Source: an uncultured Rhodospirillales bacterium | GTDB taxonomy: Bacteria > Pseudomonadota > Alphaproteobacteria > Acetobacterales > Acetobacteraceae | Reading direction: 5' to 3' | Length of the DNA stretch: 64,000 nucleotides | Assembly (NCBI GenBank): GCA_903844135.1 | Contig: CAIMSN010000106.1 | Coordinates: forward strand, 1-64,000 | Part shown: piece after piece, positions 18,681 to 28,262 of the stretch | How the letters are laid out: each line of letters begins with the position of its first letter | Numbering within the stretch: the stretch's first letter is position 1 | The notes under the pieces: generated by a model | What the model saw: the letters and a program-made list of their open reading frames with translations, nothing else | Databases searched by the model: none | Told to the model about the DNA's origin: nothing | Made by a program: the position numbers and the translations under genes

Positions 18681-19223
18681 TTGCCCGATATCGATCGCCC
18701 GGTCGCTCCGGTTGTCATCAAGAAATACGCCAACCGTCGCCTCTACGACACCGAAGGCTCGATCTACATCACCCTCGACAGCCTGGCGGCGATGGTCCGG
18801 CGGGGGCGGGATTTCGTCGTGTTCGACGCCAAGACCGGCGACGACATCACCCGCAGCGTGCTGACCCAGATCATCGTCGAGGAGGAGACCAAGGGCCGCA
18901 ACATGCTGCCGACCCGGTTCCTCCGGCAGTTGATCGGGCTCTACGGCGACAGCGCCCAGGGGGAAGTCCCGGCGTTCCTGGAGGACATGATGGCGCAGTT
19001 CGCCGCCCGGTCGGCGAAGCCGGCTCAGGAGCCGGCAAAATCCGGGACCCCGATCATCGACCGGGCCAAGACCCTGCTCAACCCGTTCCATCGCTCCGGT
19101 TCGGGACGCGAACCGGCTTCCCAGGACCCGCAGGATGCGGAGATCAGGCGCCTGCAGCAGGAGATCGAGCGGCTGAACCGGCTGCTTTCGACGACGGCGG
19201 AGGCGAGCCAGGGTCGCTCCTGA
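18681..19223 (+). CDS. phaR: Polyhydroxyalkanoate synthesis repressor PhaR
   Basis: VVIKKYANRRLYDTEGSIYITLDSLAAMVRRGRDFVVFDAKTGDDITRSVLTQIIVEEE is canonical PhaR; TTG start. Confidence 0.93.
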   Translation: MPDIDRPVAPVVIKKYANRRLYDTEGSIYITLDSLAAMVRRGRDFVVFDAKTGDDITRSVLTQIIVEEETKGRNMLPTRFLRQLIGLYGDSAQGEVPAFLEDMMAQFAARSAKPAQEPAKSGTPIIDRAKTLLNPFHRSGSGREPASQDPQDAEIRRLQQEIERLNRLLSTTAEASQGRS

Positions 19224-19242
19224 GCCTGGCCCGGAGCGGCGC

Positions 19243-19914
19243 TCAGAGGTCTGCCCAGCGCCGGACCAGATTGTGATAGATCCCGGTCAGCGCGATGACG
19301 GCGGGGGCGCCGGCAGCCTGGGCGGACAGCGACTGGATTGCCTGATCCAGCTCCAGCAGCAGGCTCCGCTGCCCGTCGTCGCGGACCAGGCTCTGCATCC
19401 AGGTGACCGCCGCGATTCGCTCGCCCCTGGTCACCGGCTCGACCGCATGAACGCTCGACGAGGGGTAGAGCACCATCGTCCCCGCTTCCAGCCGCACGCG
19501 GCGCGGTCCGAAGCGATCCTCGATCAGCAGGGCCCCGCCGTCATACTGGTCGAGTGGAGTCAGGAACAGGGTCGCGGACAGGTCGGTGCGGATACTGCCG
19601 CCGTGAAAATGCCGAATCGCGTTGTCGACATGAGACCCGAACCGATCGCCGGGCCGGTAGCGGGAGAAGACCGGCGGGAACACGCGTCGCGGCAGCGCCG
19701 CGGCGACGAAGCTGGGGATACGCCCCCAGGCGGCGACCAGCGCCTCGCCGAGCTCGCCGGCCACCGGATCGTCCGCCGGCAACTGGTGGTTGCGCTTGGC
19801 GTGTACCGACTGGTGGCCGGCGGTGACCGCGCCGGACTCCCAGTCGCGTTCCAGCAGGCGCGCGCGCAGCGCGGCGGCCGCCTGCTGCGTCAGCACCGGG
19901 ATCTCGATCAGCAT
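19243..19914 (-). CDS. piuC: Fe(II)/2-oxoglutarate-dependent PKHD-type hydroxylase
   Basis: VFSRYRPGDRFGSHVDNAIR, RTDLSATLFLTPLDQYDGGALLIED, YPSSSVHAVEPVTRGERIAAVTWMQS; downstream of a TonB receptor. Confidence 0.93.
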   Translation of the reverse strand: MLIEIPVLTQQAAAALRARLLERDWESGAVTAGHQSVHAKRNHQLPADDPVAGELGEALVAAWGRIPSFVAAALPRRVFPPVFSRYRPGDRFGSHVDNAIRHFHGGSIRTDLSATLFLTPLDQYDGGALLIEDRFGPRRVRLEAGTMVLYPSSSVHAVEPVTRGERIAAVTWMQSLVRDDGQRSLLLELDQAIQSLSAQAAGAPAVIALTGIYHNLVRRWADL

Positions 19915-22079
19915 CAGTAGCTGGCGCTGAGCGAGACCAGGGCGGCGCGCGCCGGTCCGATTACGATATGGGTCGGGTGCAGCGCCGCATACGTGGTCAC
20001 GTCGCTGACGTTGGTGACGTTCACCTGAGCCGTCAGGTGACGATCGATCCGGTATTTCGCCATGAGCTGCAGGGTGGTGGCTCCCGGCGCGCGCTCGATG
20101 ATGGTGGTGCCGCTGACCGGGAGCGAACTGGCGGTGCGCGAGGAGGTGTAATTGACGCCGGCGCCGAGCGTCAGGCGCAGCGCCGGGAACAGGTATTCGC
20201 TCCAGAGCGCCAACGTGTGCTTGGGCGCATTGGGCGGCGCGTTGTGCAGCTCCAGGCGGTTCGGCGACGACACCACGATCACGTCGTCGTAGCCGTAGCC
20301 GCCGAACACCTCCCAGTAGCGGGTGAGGTGGCCGGACAAAGAGAGTTCGACGCCGCGCGAGCGGTAGTTGCCGGCGAGAATGGTGCGGGTAGCGTCGGTG
20401 GGGTCGGTCTCGCGGACGTTGGCCATCTGGATCTGGTACAACGCGCCGGCCAGGCTCAGCCGTCCAAGGTCCCATTTGGTGCCGACCTCGTAGGTGGTCG
20501 AGGTCTGCGGCGCGACCCTCGCCGTCGCCGCGGTCAGCGCGATCGCCTCGCCGGACGGATCGAACGAGGAGCCGTAGTTGAAATAGACGCTGCCGCTCTC
20601 GGCCGGCTTCAGCACCACGGCGCCACGGTACGACGGGTGGTCGTCGACCCGCGTCACAGAGATGGCCGGTGCGACGATCTGCTTGTACTCGGTCGCGTAG
20701 TGGTCCCAGCGCCAGCCGCCGAGCAGCTGCAGGAAGCGTCCGATCGAGACGGTATCGTTGACGTACGGCGCGGTGTCGTTGCTGACGCTGCCGGAGATCG
20801 ACCGGATCGTCGACCGGTAGACGAACGGCGTGGACAGGTCCGGCGCCAGCAGGCTGGTCTTGCCCTGCGGATAGAGATAGCGGGTGATGTCCGAGGTCTG
20901 ACGCTGCACTTCGAAGCCTGCCAGGACCGCGTGGCGGACCGTCCCGGTGGCGAATCTGGCCTCTGCCTCAAGCTGGTTGTCCAGCAGCGTCGACGGGCCG
21001 CTCAGCGCCAGCACGTTGCGCGAGACCTGCAGCGAGGAGAGCGGCAGGCTGGCTGGCACGATGTCGGTCGAGCCGGTATAGCCGAGGAACTCCGGCTCCA
21101 CCGCGCGCTGGCCGATATTGAACGCGGAATAGCGGATCTGGTCGTGCACGGTGACGGCGTGGCCCAGATCGCGTTCGACGCGAACGGTACCGATATTGAC
21201 GATCGAGCGCAGGTAATCGTCGTCCGGATAGCCGTAGAAGTTCGACCGCTGCACCGGCGCCGGACGACCGTTCAGCCACGGCAGCCCATAGGACTGGGTG
21301 TCGTAGGATTGCTGCCGGAAATAATCGATCCGCAACCTGGTGGCGGTGTCGAGGCCGAACGCCAGCGAGGGCGCCACGCCGTAGCGCCTGGTGCGGGCGA
21401 CGTCGATGCCGGAGATGCCGGCATCGTGCACCATCGCGTTGACCCGGATCGCGCTGCCGCCGAGCGCCTTGCTGCTGCGGTCGACGTCGAGTGTCAGCCG
21501 CTCGGTGCCGTCGGTGCCGAACGACAGCGTGCCGGCGGCAACCGGGCTCGCCTGGGCGCGCCTGGTGACCTCGTTGATCACGCCGCCGGTCGAGCCGCGG
21601 CCGAACAGGGTGGCCGACGGGCCCTTCAGCACCTCGATCGTGTCCAGATCGAACGGATCACGGTAGTAGCTGCCGAAATCCAGCATGCCGTCGCGGTAGA
21701 AATCGTTCTGGGCGTTGAAGCCGCGGATCGACAGATTGTCGCCCTGCTGGCCGCCTTCGCCGGCGGCGATGCTGATCCCCGGGACGCTTCTCAGCGCATC
21801 CAGCACCGAGACGCTGTTCTGGTCGGCGAGCAACTGCTTCGGGATCTCGGTGACGGTCTGCGGCGTGTCGACCAGCCTGGTCATGATTCGGTCGAGATGC
21901 GGATGCTTTTGCTGGAAGCCGGTGTGATGCCCCAGGACGGTCAGGGATTCCGCGCCCTGGTCGGCCGCGTCGTCGGCATCGTCCGGCTGGGCGCGGGCGG
22001 GCTGCGGCATCAGCCAGGCGCCGGCCAAGGCCATGCCCAGCGTCGAGGTCCGCAGGCTTCTGGTCGCGTCGATTGTCAC
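19914..22079 (-). CDS. TonB-dependent siderophore receptor (PiuA/Fiu-like)
   Basis: Plug PQTVTEIPKQLLADQ...LRSVPGISIAAGEGG..SIRGFNAQNDFYRDG, IEVLKGPSATLFGRGSTGGVINEVTR; C-terminal SLSASY. Confidence 0.93.
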   Translation of the reverse strand: MTIDATRSLRTSTLGMALAGAWLMPQPARAQPDDADDAADQGAESLTVLGHHTGFQQKHPHLDRIMTRLVDTPQTVTEIPKQLLADQNSVSVLDALRSVPGISIAAGEGGQQGDNLSIRGFNAQNDFYRDGMLDFGSYYRDPFDLDTIEVLKGPSATLFGRGSTGGVINEVTRRAQASPVAAGTLSFGTDGTERLTLDVDRSSKALGGSAIRVNAMVHDAGISGIDVARTRRYGVAPSLAFGLDTATRLRIDYFRQQSYDTQSYGLPWLNGRPAPVQRSNFYGYPDDDYLRSIVNIGTVRVERDLGHAVTVHDQIRYSAFNIGQRAVEPEFLGYTGSTDIVPASLPLSSLQVSRNVLALSGPSTLLDNQLEAEARFATGTVRHAVLAGFEVQRQTSDITRYLYPQGKTSLLAPDLSTPFVYRSTIRSISGSVSNDTAPYVNDTVSIGRFLQLLGGWRWDHYATEYKQIVAPAISVTRVDDHPSYRGAVVLKPAESGSVYFNYGSSFDPSGEAIALTAATARVAPQTSTTYEVGTKWDLGRLSLAGALYQIQMANVRETDPTDATRTILAGNYRSRGVELSLSGHLTRYWEVFGGYGYDDVIVVSSPNRLELHNAPPNAPKHTLALWSEYLFPALRLTLGAGVNYTSSRTASSLPVSGTTIIERAPGATTLQLMAKYRIDRHLTAQVNVTNVSDVTTYAALHPTHIVIGPARAALVSLSASY

Positions 22080-22099
22080 GGGAGATGCCTTTCTGTAAA

Positions 22100-22114
22100 T
22101 GCAACTCAGTCGCA
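22100..22114. promoter_or_regulatory. Candidate Fur-family operator: inverted repeat TGCAAC-TCA-GTCGCA
   Basis: Imperfect palindrome (5 of 6 positions per arm) in the 61-bp gap between divergent TonB receptor and Sel1 genes. Confidence 0.4.
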
Positions 22115-22140
22115 ACAACTGGTAGAGGAGTTTCCGGCCG

Positions 22141-23058
22141 GTGACAAACCCTCTCGTACTGTCCCGGACGGCCTCGCTCAGGCGCCAGGCGGAACGCGGA
22201 CACGTCGCCGCACAATTGGTGTTCGGCCAGGCGCTGCTCGATTCAGCAGACCCCGTGCAGGCGGCACGCTGGTTCGCGATCGCCGATACCGCCGGCTTCG
22301 CGCCGGCGGCCAACATGCTGGGAAGGTGTCACGAGAAAGGCTGGGGCGTGCCGGCCGATCCCCGCCAGGCCGCTTCCTGCTATCGGCGCGCCGCCGCGGC
22401 CGGCGATCCCTGGGGCTGCTACAATCTCGCCAACCTGTATCTGCGCGGCCGCGGGGTCGAGCGCGATCGGCTGGAATCGTGGCGGCTGTTCCTTCAGGCG
22501 GCCGGCCAGGGACATGCGAAGTCGATGAACCTGGTGGCGCGCTTCCTGGACGAGGGGTGGGACCGGGCGCGCGACCGCCGGGCGGCGCTCCTTTGGTATC
22601 GGCGCGCCGCGGAGGCCGGCGACTATCGCGGACAGCACAATCTGGCGACGGCGCTGGCGGAGCAGGGCGCGCTCGACGAGGCGCTGTCCTGGTGGGGACG
22701 GGCGCTGCCAGCGGCGACGCCGGATGTGCGCGAGGCGATGGAGCAGGCGTTGCGTGGCATCGATCACAACGAGGCGCGGCGTCTGCTGGCGGCGTTGTGC
22801 GGAGAGCGCGCCTCGCGAGGCCCGGGCGAGCGGGGCGAAACCGGCGCTCGGCCGCGCGGCGGACCGCTCAGACGGCTGCTCACGCCCATCGTCGACCGCG
22901 CCAAGAGCCTGCTCAACCCGTACTATCGCGGTGCCGGCGGGCGCGAACCCGCGGCTGCGAACGCCAGCGCGCAGGAGATACGCCGGCTGCAGAAGGAGAT
23001 CGAGCGGCTGAACCGCCTGCTCGCCGGCGCCATACCGGACCCACAGAGCAGGGGCTGA
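22141..23058 (+). CDS. Sel1-repeat protein with PhaR-like C-terminal coiled-coil tail
   Basis: Repeats such as AANMLGRCHEKGWGVPADPRQAASCYRRAAAAGDPWGCYNLANLYLRGRGV; C-terminal PIVDRAKSLLNPYYR...EIRRLQKEIERLNRLL. Confidence 0.9.
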   Translation: MTNPLVLSRTASLRRQAERGHVAAQLVFGQALLDSADPVQAARWFAIADTAGFAPAANMLGRCHEKGWGVPADPRQAASCYRRAAAAGDPWGCYNLANLYLRGRGVERDRLESWRLFLQAAGQGHAKSMNLVARFLDEGWDRARDRRAALLWYRRAAEAGDYRGQHNLATALAEQGALDEALSWWGRALPAATPDVREAMEQALRGIDHNEARRLLAALCGERASRGPGERGETGARPRGGPLRRLLTPIVDRAKSLLNPYYRGAGGREPAAANASAQEIRRLQKEIERLNRLLAGAIPDPQSRG

Positions 23059-23289
23059 CCGGGTACCGGAATCTCAATAACGCGACGCGCAACGTTGCAG
23101 AAGGCGTTCGTCTCAAAACATAGAGCAATTCGCTTGCAGACCTGCTGTCGAGCATACAAAAACATTGCCTCGCGAAGTCTTCAGAGTTGCCATATTGATA
23201 CTGCATTGATACTCCGGTGTATCGCTCGAGCGACGGCAGGCGGAAGCCAGTTTGAGCGAGACTCCGGCGCAGGTGGGTTGGCAGCAGGC

Positions 23290-24033
23290 ATGTTTATTCC
23301 GTTCACCCAGGCACTGAAGACCGGACTGCAGGAGCGTGGTGTCGAATCCCTGCATGGCGTCGGGGTCAACATCTCCGCCCAGGCGGTCTTCGAGCCGCCC
23401 TGCTCGATCAAATGGATGAACATCGAAAGCCAATTTGAGCTCGGCGCATTCAGCTACGCCGTCAGCGGCTATTTCTCCTGCGTCAGGATCGGCCGCTACA
23501 GTTCGATCGGCGAATCGGTGCAGATTGGCCGCGCCAGCCACCCGACCGACTGGATCAGCAGCAGCCCGTTCTTCTATCTGCCGGGCAACATCTTCTCCGT
23601 CGGCGAGGAGTTCGCGCAGGCCGAGCAGTATCGCACCTACAGCGCGCCGATGCGGCCGCACGCGCAGGCGACCGCCTTCAAGCCGATCAAGATCGGCAAC
23701 GACGTCTATATCGGCCACGGCGCCTGCATCATGCCGGGCGTCACCATCGGCGACGGCGCGGTGGTGGGGGCCATGGCGGTGGTGACCAAGAACGTGCCGC
23801 CCTATGGCATCGTCGCCGGCAATCCGGCCCGGCTGATCAGGTTTCGGCTCGACCCTTACATCTTCGCCCAGCTGCTGCATTTGCAATGGTGGCGCTATGC
23901 GCCCTGGCAGCTGACCGAGGTCGATTTCTCCCGGCCGGCCGATGCGGTCGAGGCTATCAAGCGCGTGGTCGCCGAGCAGAGCCCGTACGAGCCGGACAAG
24001 GTCCTGTTGTCGGACCTGGCGGCGGAGCTCTAG
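23290..24033 (+). CDS. CatB-related O-acetyltransferase (hexapeptide repeat)
   Basis: RIGRYSSIGESVQIGRASHPTDWISSSPFFY, IGNDVYIGHGACIMPGVTIGDGAVVGAMAVVTKNVPPYGIVAGNPARLIRFR. Confidence 0.9.
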   Translation: MFIPFTQALKTGLQERGVESLHGVGVNISAQAVFEPPCSIKWMNIESQFELGAFSYAVSGYFSCVRIGRYSSIGESVQIGRASHPTDWISSSPFFYLPGNIFSVGEEFAQAEQYRTYSAPMRPHAQATAFKPIKIGNDVYIGHGACIMPGVTIGDGAVVGAMAVVTKNVPPYGIVAGNPARLIRFRLDPYIFAQLLHLQWWRYAPWQLTEVDFSRPADAVEAIKRVVAEQSPYEPDKVLLSDLAAEL

Positions 24034-24034
24034 C

Positions 24035-24634
24035 GTGCCGCTGGCGATCAGCGACCAGGGAAGCGGCAATCGCATCGAGATCGATGCCGAGACCATGGAG
24101 ACGTCCGACGGCAGTATCGTGCTGTCTGGCAGCGGCAACTTGGTCAGCATCGCTCACGGCGTCTCGCTGCAGAATGCCAGCATCAGCCTGGGCTCCGGCT
24201 GCGCCCTGGTGATCGGGCAGGATTGCAGGGTGGCGGCCCTCGAGCTGGTCGCGAAGCGCTCCGCACATGTGCGGATCGGGGCGGATTCCAATTTCACCTG
24301 GCACACACGGCTCTATCTGCACGAGCCCGGCAGGATCGAGATCGGCGAGCACTGCCTGATCGCCAGCGACGTGCTGATGACCATCAGCGACATGCATTCG
24401 ATCATCGACCGCGACACCGGGCAGAGGATCAATCCGGCCAGGGACATCGTGATCGGCGACCAGGTATGGCTCGCGCACTCCGTCACAGTGATGGGCGGGT
24501 CGCATGTAGGCCAGGGCGCGATCGTAGGGCTCGGCTCGGTGGTGACCGGAACGCTCGAAAATTATACCCTATCGGTCGGGCGCCCCGCGCGGACGATACG
24601 ATCTAACGTCACGTGGGACGCCGCACTGCGGTAA
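24035..24634 (+). CDS. Hexapeptide-repeat acyltransferase
   Basis: IEIGEHCLIASDVLMTISDMHSIIDRDTGQRINPARDIVIGDQVWLAHSVTVMGGSHVGQGAIVGLGSVVTG. Confidence 0.88.
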   Translation: MPLAISDQGSGNRIEIDAETMETSDGSIVLSGSGNLVSIAHGVSLQNASISLGSGCALVIGQDCRVAALELVAKRSAHVRIGADSNFTWHTRLYLHEPGRIEIGEHCLIASDVLMTISDMHSIIDRDTGQRINPARDIVIGDQVWLAHSVTVMGGSHVGQGAIVGLGSVVTGTLENYTLSVGRPARTIRSNVTWDAALR

Positions 24635-24685
24635 GCCACCCCGACGACACTGACAGCACGAACTGATCGCTTGCCGGAGATACCC

Positions 24686-25828
24686 ATGTCGAAGGGTCGC
24701 ATTTTTGTCGTCGGGGCCGGCTTTGCCGGCGCGGTCTATGCCAGGACCTTGGCTGACAGCGGCTATGCCGTCCAGGTGATAGACCGCAGGCCTCATATCG
24801 CCGGCAACGCCTATGACGAGGTGACGGAGCAGGGCGTGCGGCTGCACCGCTATGGCCCGCATCTTTTTCATACCAGCAACAAGAAAGTTGTCGACTGGCT
24901 GTCGCGCTTCACGCTGCTCGACGAATATCACCACAAAGTGGAAGCTCTGCTCGAGGACGGTCAGTGCGTACCACTGCCAATCAACCGTCGCACCCTCAAC
25001 ACCGTGTTCGGCGTATCGCTCCAGGACGAGGCGGAGGTGCGGGCCTTCCTGGCAGCGCAGGCCGAGCCGATTGCTGACATAAGCAACGCCGCGGACCATT
25101 TGAGGGCCAACATCGGGTCCAGGCTCACCGATCTCTTCTTCCGCCCCTACACGAGGAAGATGTGGCAGATGGATCTGGAGGAACTCGACGCCAACGTGGT
25201 CAAGCGCATTCCGCTCCGGTATGACGACGAGGACCGATACTTTCCCAATGACGATTATCAGCTGATGCCGCGCGGCGGCTACACTGCCACGTTCGTCAGC
25301 ATTCTCGATCATCCGGACATATCAGTGTCTTTGTCGACGGAATTCGATAAAGCTATGGTTTCGGCCTACGACTACTGCTTCAACAGCATGCCCATCGACG
25401 AGTTTTTTGATTTCGACGAAGGGCCGTTGCCATACAGGTCGATCCGGTTTCATCACGAAGTCAAGCCGGCTTCCTATCAAAGGGGGGCGACTTCCGTCGT
25501 CAACTTCACTGATACCGGCAGATTCACTAGGGAAACCGACTGGAGCATGCTGCCCGGACACCGTGTGGTGGAGACTGGGAGCAAGCTGATCACCCTTGAG
25601 GAGCCTTGCGATTACCGTGACAATCAGATGGAGCGCTACTATCCAGTCAAGACGAGCGATGGCCGATACGATGCGATCTATCAGCGCTACCGTCAGCGCG
25701 CGGACACCCTCAATACAATGGATTTCATTGGCCGCTGCGGTACCTACCAGTATCTCGACATGCACCAGGTCATCAATCAGTCGCTTGCAGGTGCGAATGC
25801 CTGGCTTGAAAAGCGGGCCAGGACGTAG
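24686..25828 (+). CDS. glf: UDP-galactopyranose mutase
   Basis: FVVGAGFAGAVYARTLADSGYAVQVIDRRPHIAGNAYDE, HRYGPHLFHTSNKKVVDWLS, PYTRKMWQMDLEELDANVVKRIP. Confidence 0.95.
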   Translation: MSKGRIFVVGAGFAGAVYARTLADSGYAVQVIDRRPHIAGNAYDEVTEQGVRLHRYGPHLFHTSNKKVVDWLSRFTLLDEYHHKVEALLEDGQCVPLPINRRTLNTVFGVSLQDEAEVRAFLAAQAEPIADISNAADHLRANIGSRLTDLFFRPYTRKMWQMDLEELDANVVKRIPLRYDDEDRYFPNDDYQLMPRGGYTATFVSILDHPDISVSLSTEFDKAMVSAYDYCFNSMPIDEFFDFDEGPLPYRSIRFHHEVKPASYQRGATSVVNFTDTGRFTRETDWSMLPGHRVVETGSKLITLEEPCDYRDNQMERYYPVKTSDGRYDAIYQRYRQRADTLNTMDFIGRCGTYQYLDMHQVINQSLAGANAWLEKRART

Positions 25829-26820
25829 TCGCTGACGGCGTCTTGAACCAGGTTCCTATTGAAAATCTCGATTGTGCCTTCGACGTGGCTCAATCCGAGC
25901 GGCACCGGGCGTGTTTCAAAGCCCGGAAGACCGGCGACAAGGCTTACGTAGTAGGCCTCGGCCATGTTCTCGCTGTCGTAAAACATCGTGTGTCTGACGT
26001 TATGGCGATGGCATGAGTCCCCCAGCACCGCTATTTCGAGGTCGATCTCGGCTCTGCCGGCCATGCCGACGGCCTGATCAGTGAGCAATTCCGCCGCAAG
26101 ACCATAAGGAACATGCTGGGTGATGAAATCCCTGTGGCGCTGGCTGTGCGCGGTCTGCGGATTGATCACGAACGTCCGGAAAGACGTGTCGGGCAGGATT
26201 CTGCAAAGACGCTCCGCAAGCAGCAAACTCGCATAAGCGCCCGAGCTCATACCGATCAGGACGACCCTTCGGTAGGTGCCTGCTATGATGGCATGTAGCA
26301 TGCTCTGCAGCCGCAGGAGCTTGTCGGTGTAATATACGGTAGGCGACCGCACCTCGGCAATCCTAACGTGATCGAGTCCCAGAGCGATCGGGAGATCGAA
26401 GAATTCCCAACGCGTGTAGGGACCCTCGCTCGGCCGGCCGGCAGAATTGAAAATGACCAGAACTGTGTCGCTCTCGCCGCTGAGCGACATCGATACGTTG
26501 AATCGACTTTCCCGCATCGGTGCCTGAGCAGCGGAGGGGTCCAGGAAATGATAGATCGACTGACCAGGAGCCATTACGAATTTCCCGCACAGGCGGGTCA
26601 AATTGCCGGAGACCAGATGCCGGCGGTCGAAGCGGTTGGTAACCGTACCATCTCCAAGCGACAGCACGAGCGCTCCGTTCTCGATCGCCCAGCCTGTTTC
26701 GCCGATCATATCGCCACTGAACGAACCGTCCTGCTCAAATCGCAGGTCCGCCGCAATTACTTCGCCGGTGGAGCGCGAAAACCGCCAGCTCCGTTCTATC
26801 AGCTCCTCGGCGGTGATCAT
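25777..26820 (-). CDS. Alpha/beta-hydrolase-fold protein with N-terminal accessory domain
   Basis: VVLIGMSSGAYASLLLAERL nucleophile-elbow-like motif; separate N-terminal SWRFSRSTGEVIAADLRFEQDGSFSGD domain. Confidence 0.65.
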   Translation of the reverse strand: MITAEELIERSWRFSRSTGEVIAADLRFEQDGSFSGDMIGETGWAIENGALVLSLGDGTVTNRFDRRHLVSGNLTRLCGKFVMAPGQSIYHFLDPSAAQAPMRESRFNVSMSLSGESDTVLVIFNSAGRPSEGPYTRWEFFDLPIALGLDHVRIAEVRSPTVYYTDKLLRLQSMLHAIIAGTYRRVVLIGMSSGAYASLLLAERLCRILPDTSFRTFVINPQTAHSQRHRDFITQHVPYGLAAELLTDQAVGMAGRAEIDLEIAVLGDSCHRHNVRHTMFYDSENMAEAYYVSLVAGLPGFETRPVPLGLSHVEGTIEIFNRNLVQDAVSDYVLARFSSQAFAPASD

Positions 26821-26869
26821 CCTATACCGCTAACGGAATCGGTTACCACAGCGACTGATGCTCTGCCGA

Positions 26870-28018
26870 TCAAGCGCCGACCATTTCCTGCTGCTGAACA
26901 ACGTCGTCCTGCTTGCAGAAATCTTTTAATGCGCGCTTCAGCGCCAGAGCGGGCATTGTCCACCCGCGCGTATCCAACGGTTCCTCGGCGTGGTCGGTGG
27001 TGCCGAAGACACACCCGTATCGCATCTGCGCCAATCCAGCCATGCGCCGGATGCTCCAGATGAGATTGTCGACCATGTGAAATTCGAGCAGCCGAGCGCC
27101 GGGCTGGCAGAAGATGACGTTGCCCAGGCCCGCGCCATGTGCGCCGACAACGTGCGTCGCGCTGGCGAAGAGCTGCACCTGCTGGGCGACCGACATGCCG
27201 CTCATGATGATCGGTTCGAACCCCTCGCGCTCCAAGATCTCGATCACCTCATCCTCGTTTGCGAGGCGCCGTTTGGTCGCGTCCTTTCGGCTGACGTAGA
27301 TTTTCCTGGTCGCAACCAACGGCGCGCCGGCGCGCCGCCTGACCTCCTCGAGCAGCAGCCGCCGCGCAGGATGCGGGTTTGGATCGGAGGAGACGATTTG
27401 CGGCATGTAGGTCAGACGCTGGCACGAAACCCGGGTCTGCTCGCCAATGAACACGGCGCGGCGTTTTGCCTCTACAAGTAGATCAAGACTGCCAAGCTGG
27501 AACGGCGCGCGCAGCTTGGGCATCACCACGACGGATCCTCGCACATCGTCGCCAAATGGCGGTATCTGCAGCGTCGAGGCGACGTCGATCCACCAGTGCG
27601 CGTAATTGCGATTGGCGACGAAACCGCACATCGAATAAGTCGCGTCAGCGACCTCAAGGGCGATTTCCGGCTCTTCGAGCTCGAGCGTATTGTCATCTAT
27701 GCGGGTGAAACCAGTCGCCGCCAGATGGACGTGATAGAGCGATTCGCGAATGACGATATCGCCTATCGAAATGACGCCTTGTTCACCATGGATCACGGCT
27801 CCGAACAGGGTGAAACGATCGACATGCGGGCAACTGTAGGATGGTGCCGACCAGGTACCTTCCGGCCACTCCTGGATCACTTCCGCGGGCCTGCTTACCT
27901 GGCCGAATTCAATCGCCGGTATCGCGACCTCGGCGTAGGGGAGACCCTCGGATTGCACGGGCACGGGGAATCCGTGCAGTTCGCCGGGTGCGGTAGCGAT
28001 GATGTAGCGCAGATCCAT
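26870..28018 (-). CDS. Glycosyltransferase family 61 protein
   Basis: NRNYAHWWIDVASTL, RKIYVSRKDATKRRLANEDEVIEILEREGFEPI, ASATHVVGAHGAGLGNVIFCQPGARLLEF; start could be 28066. Confidence 0.88.
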   Translation of the reverse strand: MDLRYIIATAPGELHGFPVPVQSEGLPYAEVAIPAIEFGQVSRPAEVIQEWPEGTWSAPSYSCPHVDRFTLFGAVIHGEQGVISIGDIVIRESLYHVHLAATGFTRIDDNTLELEEPEIALEVADATYSMCGFVANRNYAHWWIDVASTLQIPPFGDDVRGSVVVMPKLRAPFQLGSLDLLVEAKRRAVFIGEQTRVSCQRLTYMPQIVSSDPNPHPARRLLLEEVRRRAGAPLVATRKIYVSRKDATKRRLANEDEVIEILEREGFEPIIMSGMSVAQQVQLFASATHVVGAHGAGLGNVIFCQPGARLLEFHMVDNLIWSIRRMAGLAQMRYGCVFGTTDHAEEPLDTRGWTMPALALKRALKDFCKQDDVVQQQEMVGA

Positions 28019-28262
28019 CAGACGGTAACGTCGCAGCACGTGAATACGAGCTCCATAGCAAACCACGGTCGAGACGTAGCATGGCTGTGGTTACTTGCAA
28101 TCATAATCCAAAGCCCCAGGACAATCGGTCAGAACTGAGCGCCTCAAGCTGGACTATCTATTTAAAAAGACACCGCTGGCCCGGTTTGCGTGTTGCCATC
28201 GTGCGACGCGGCCGACAGATTCCGGCGTGCGCCGCAATGGCGTCGGCGGGGGAGGCGGACTG

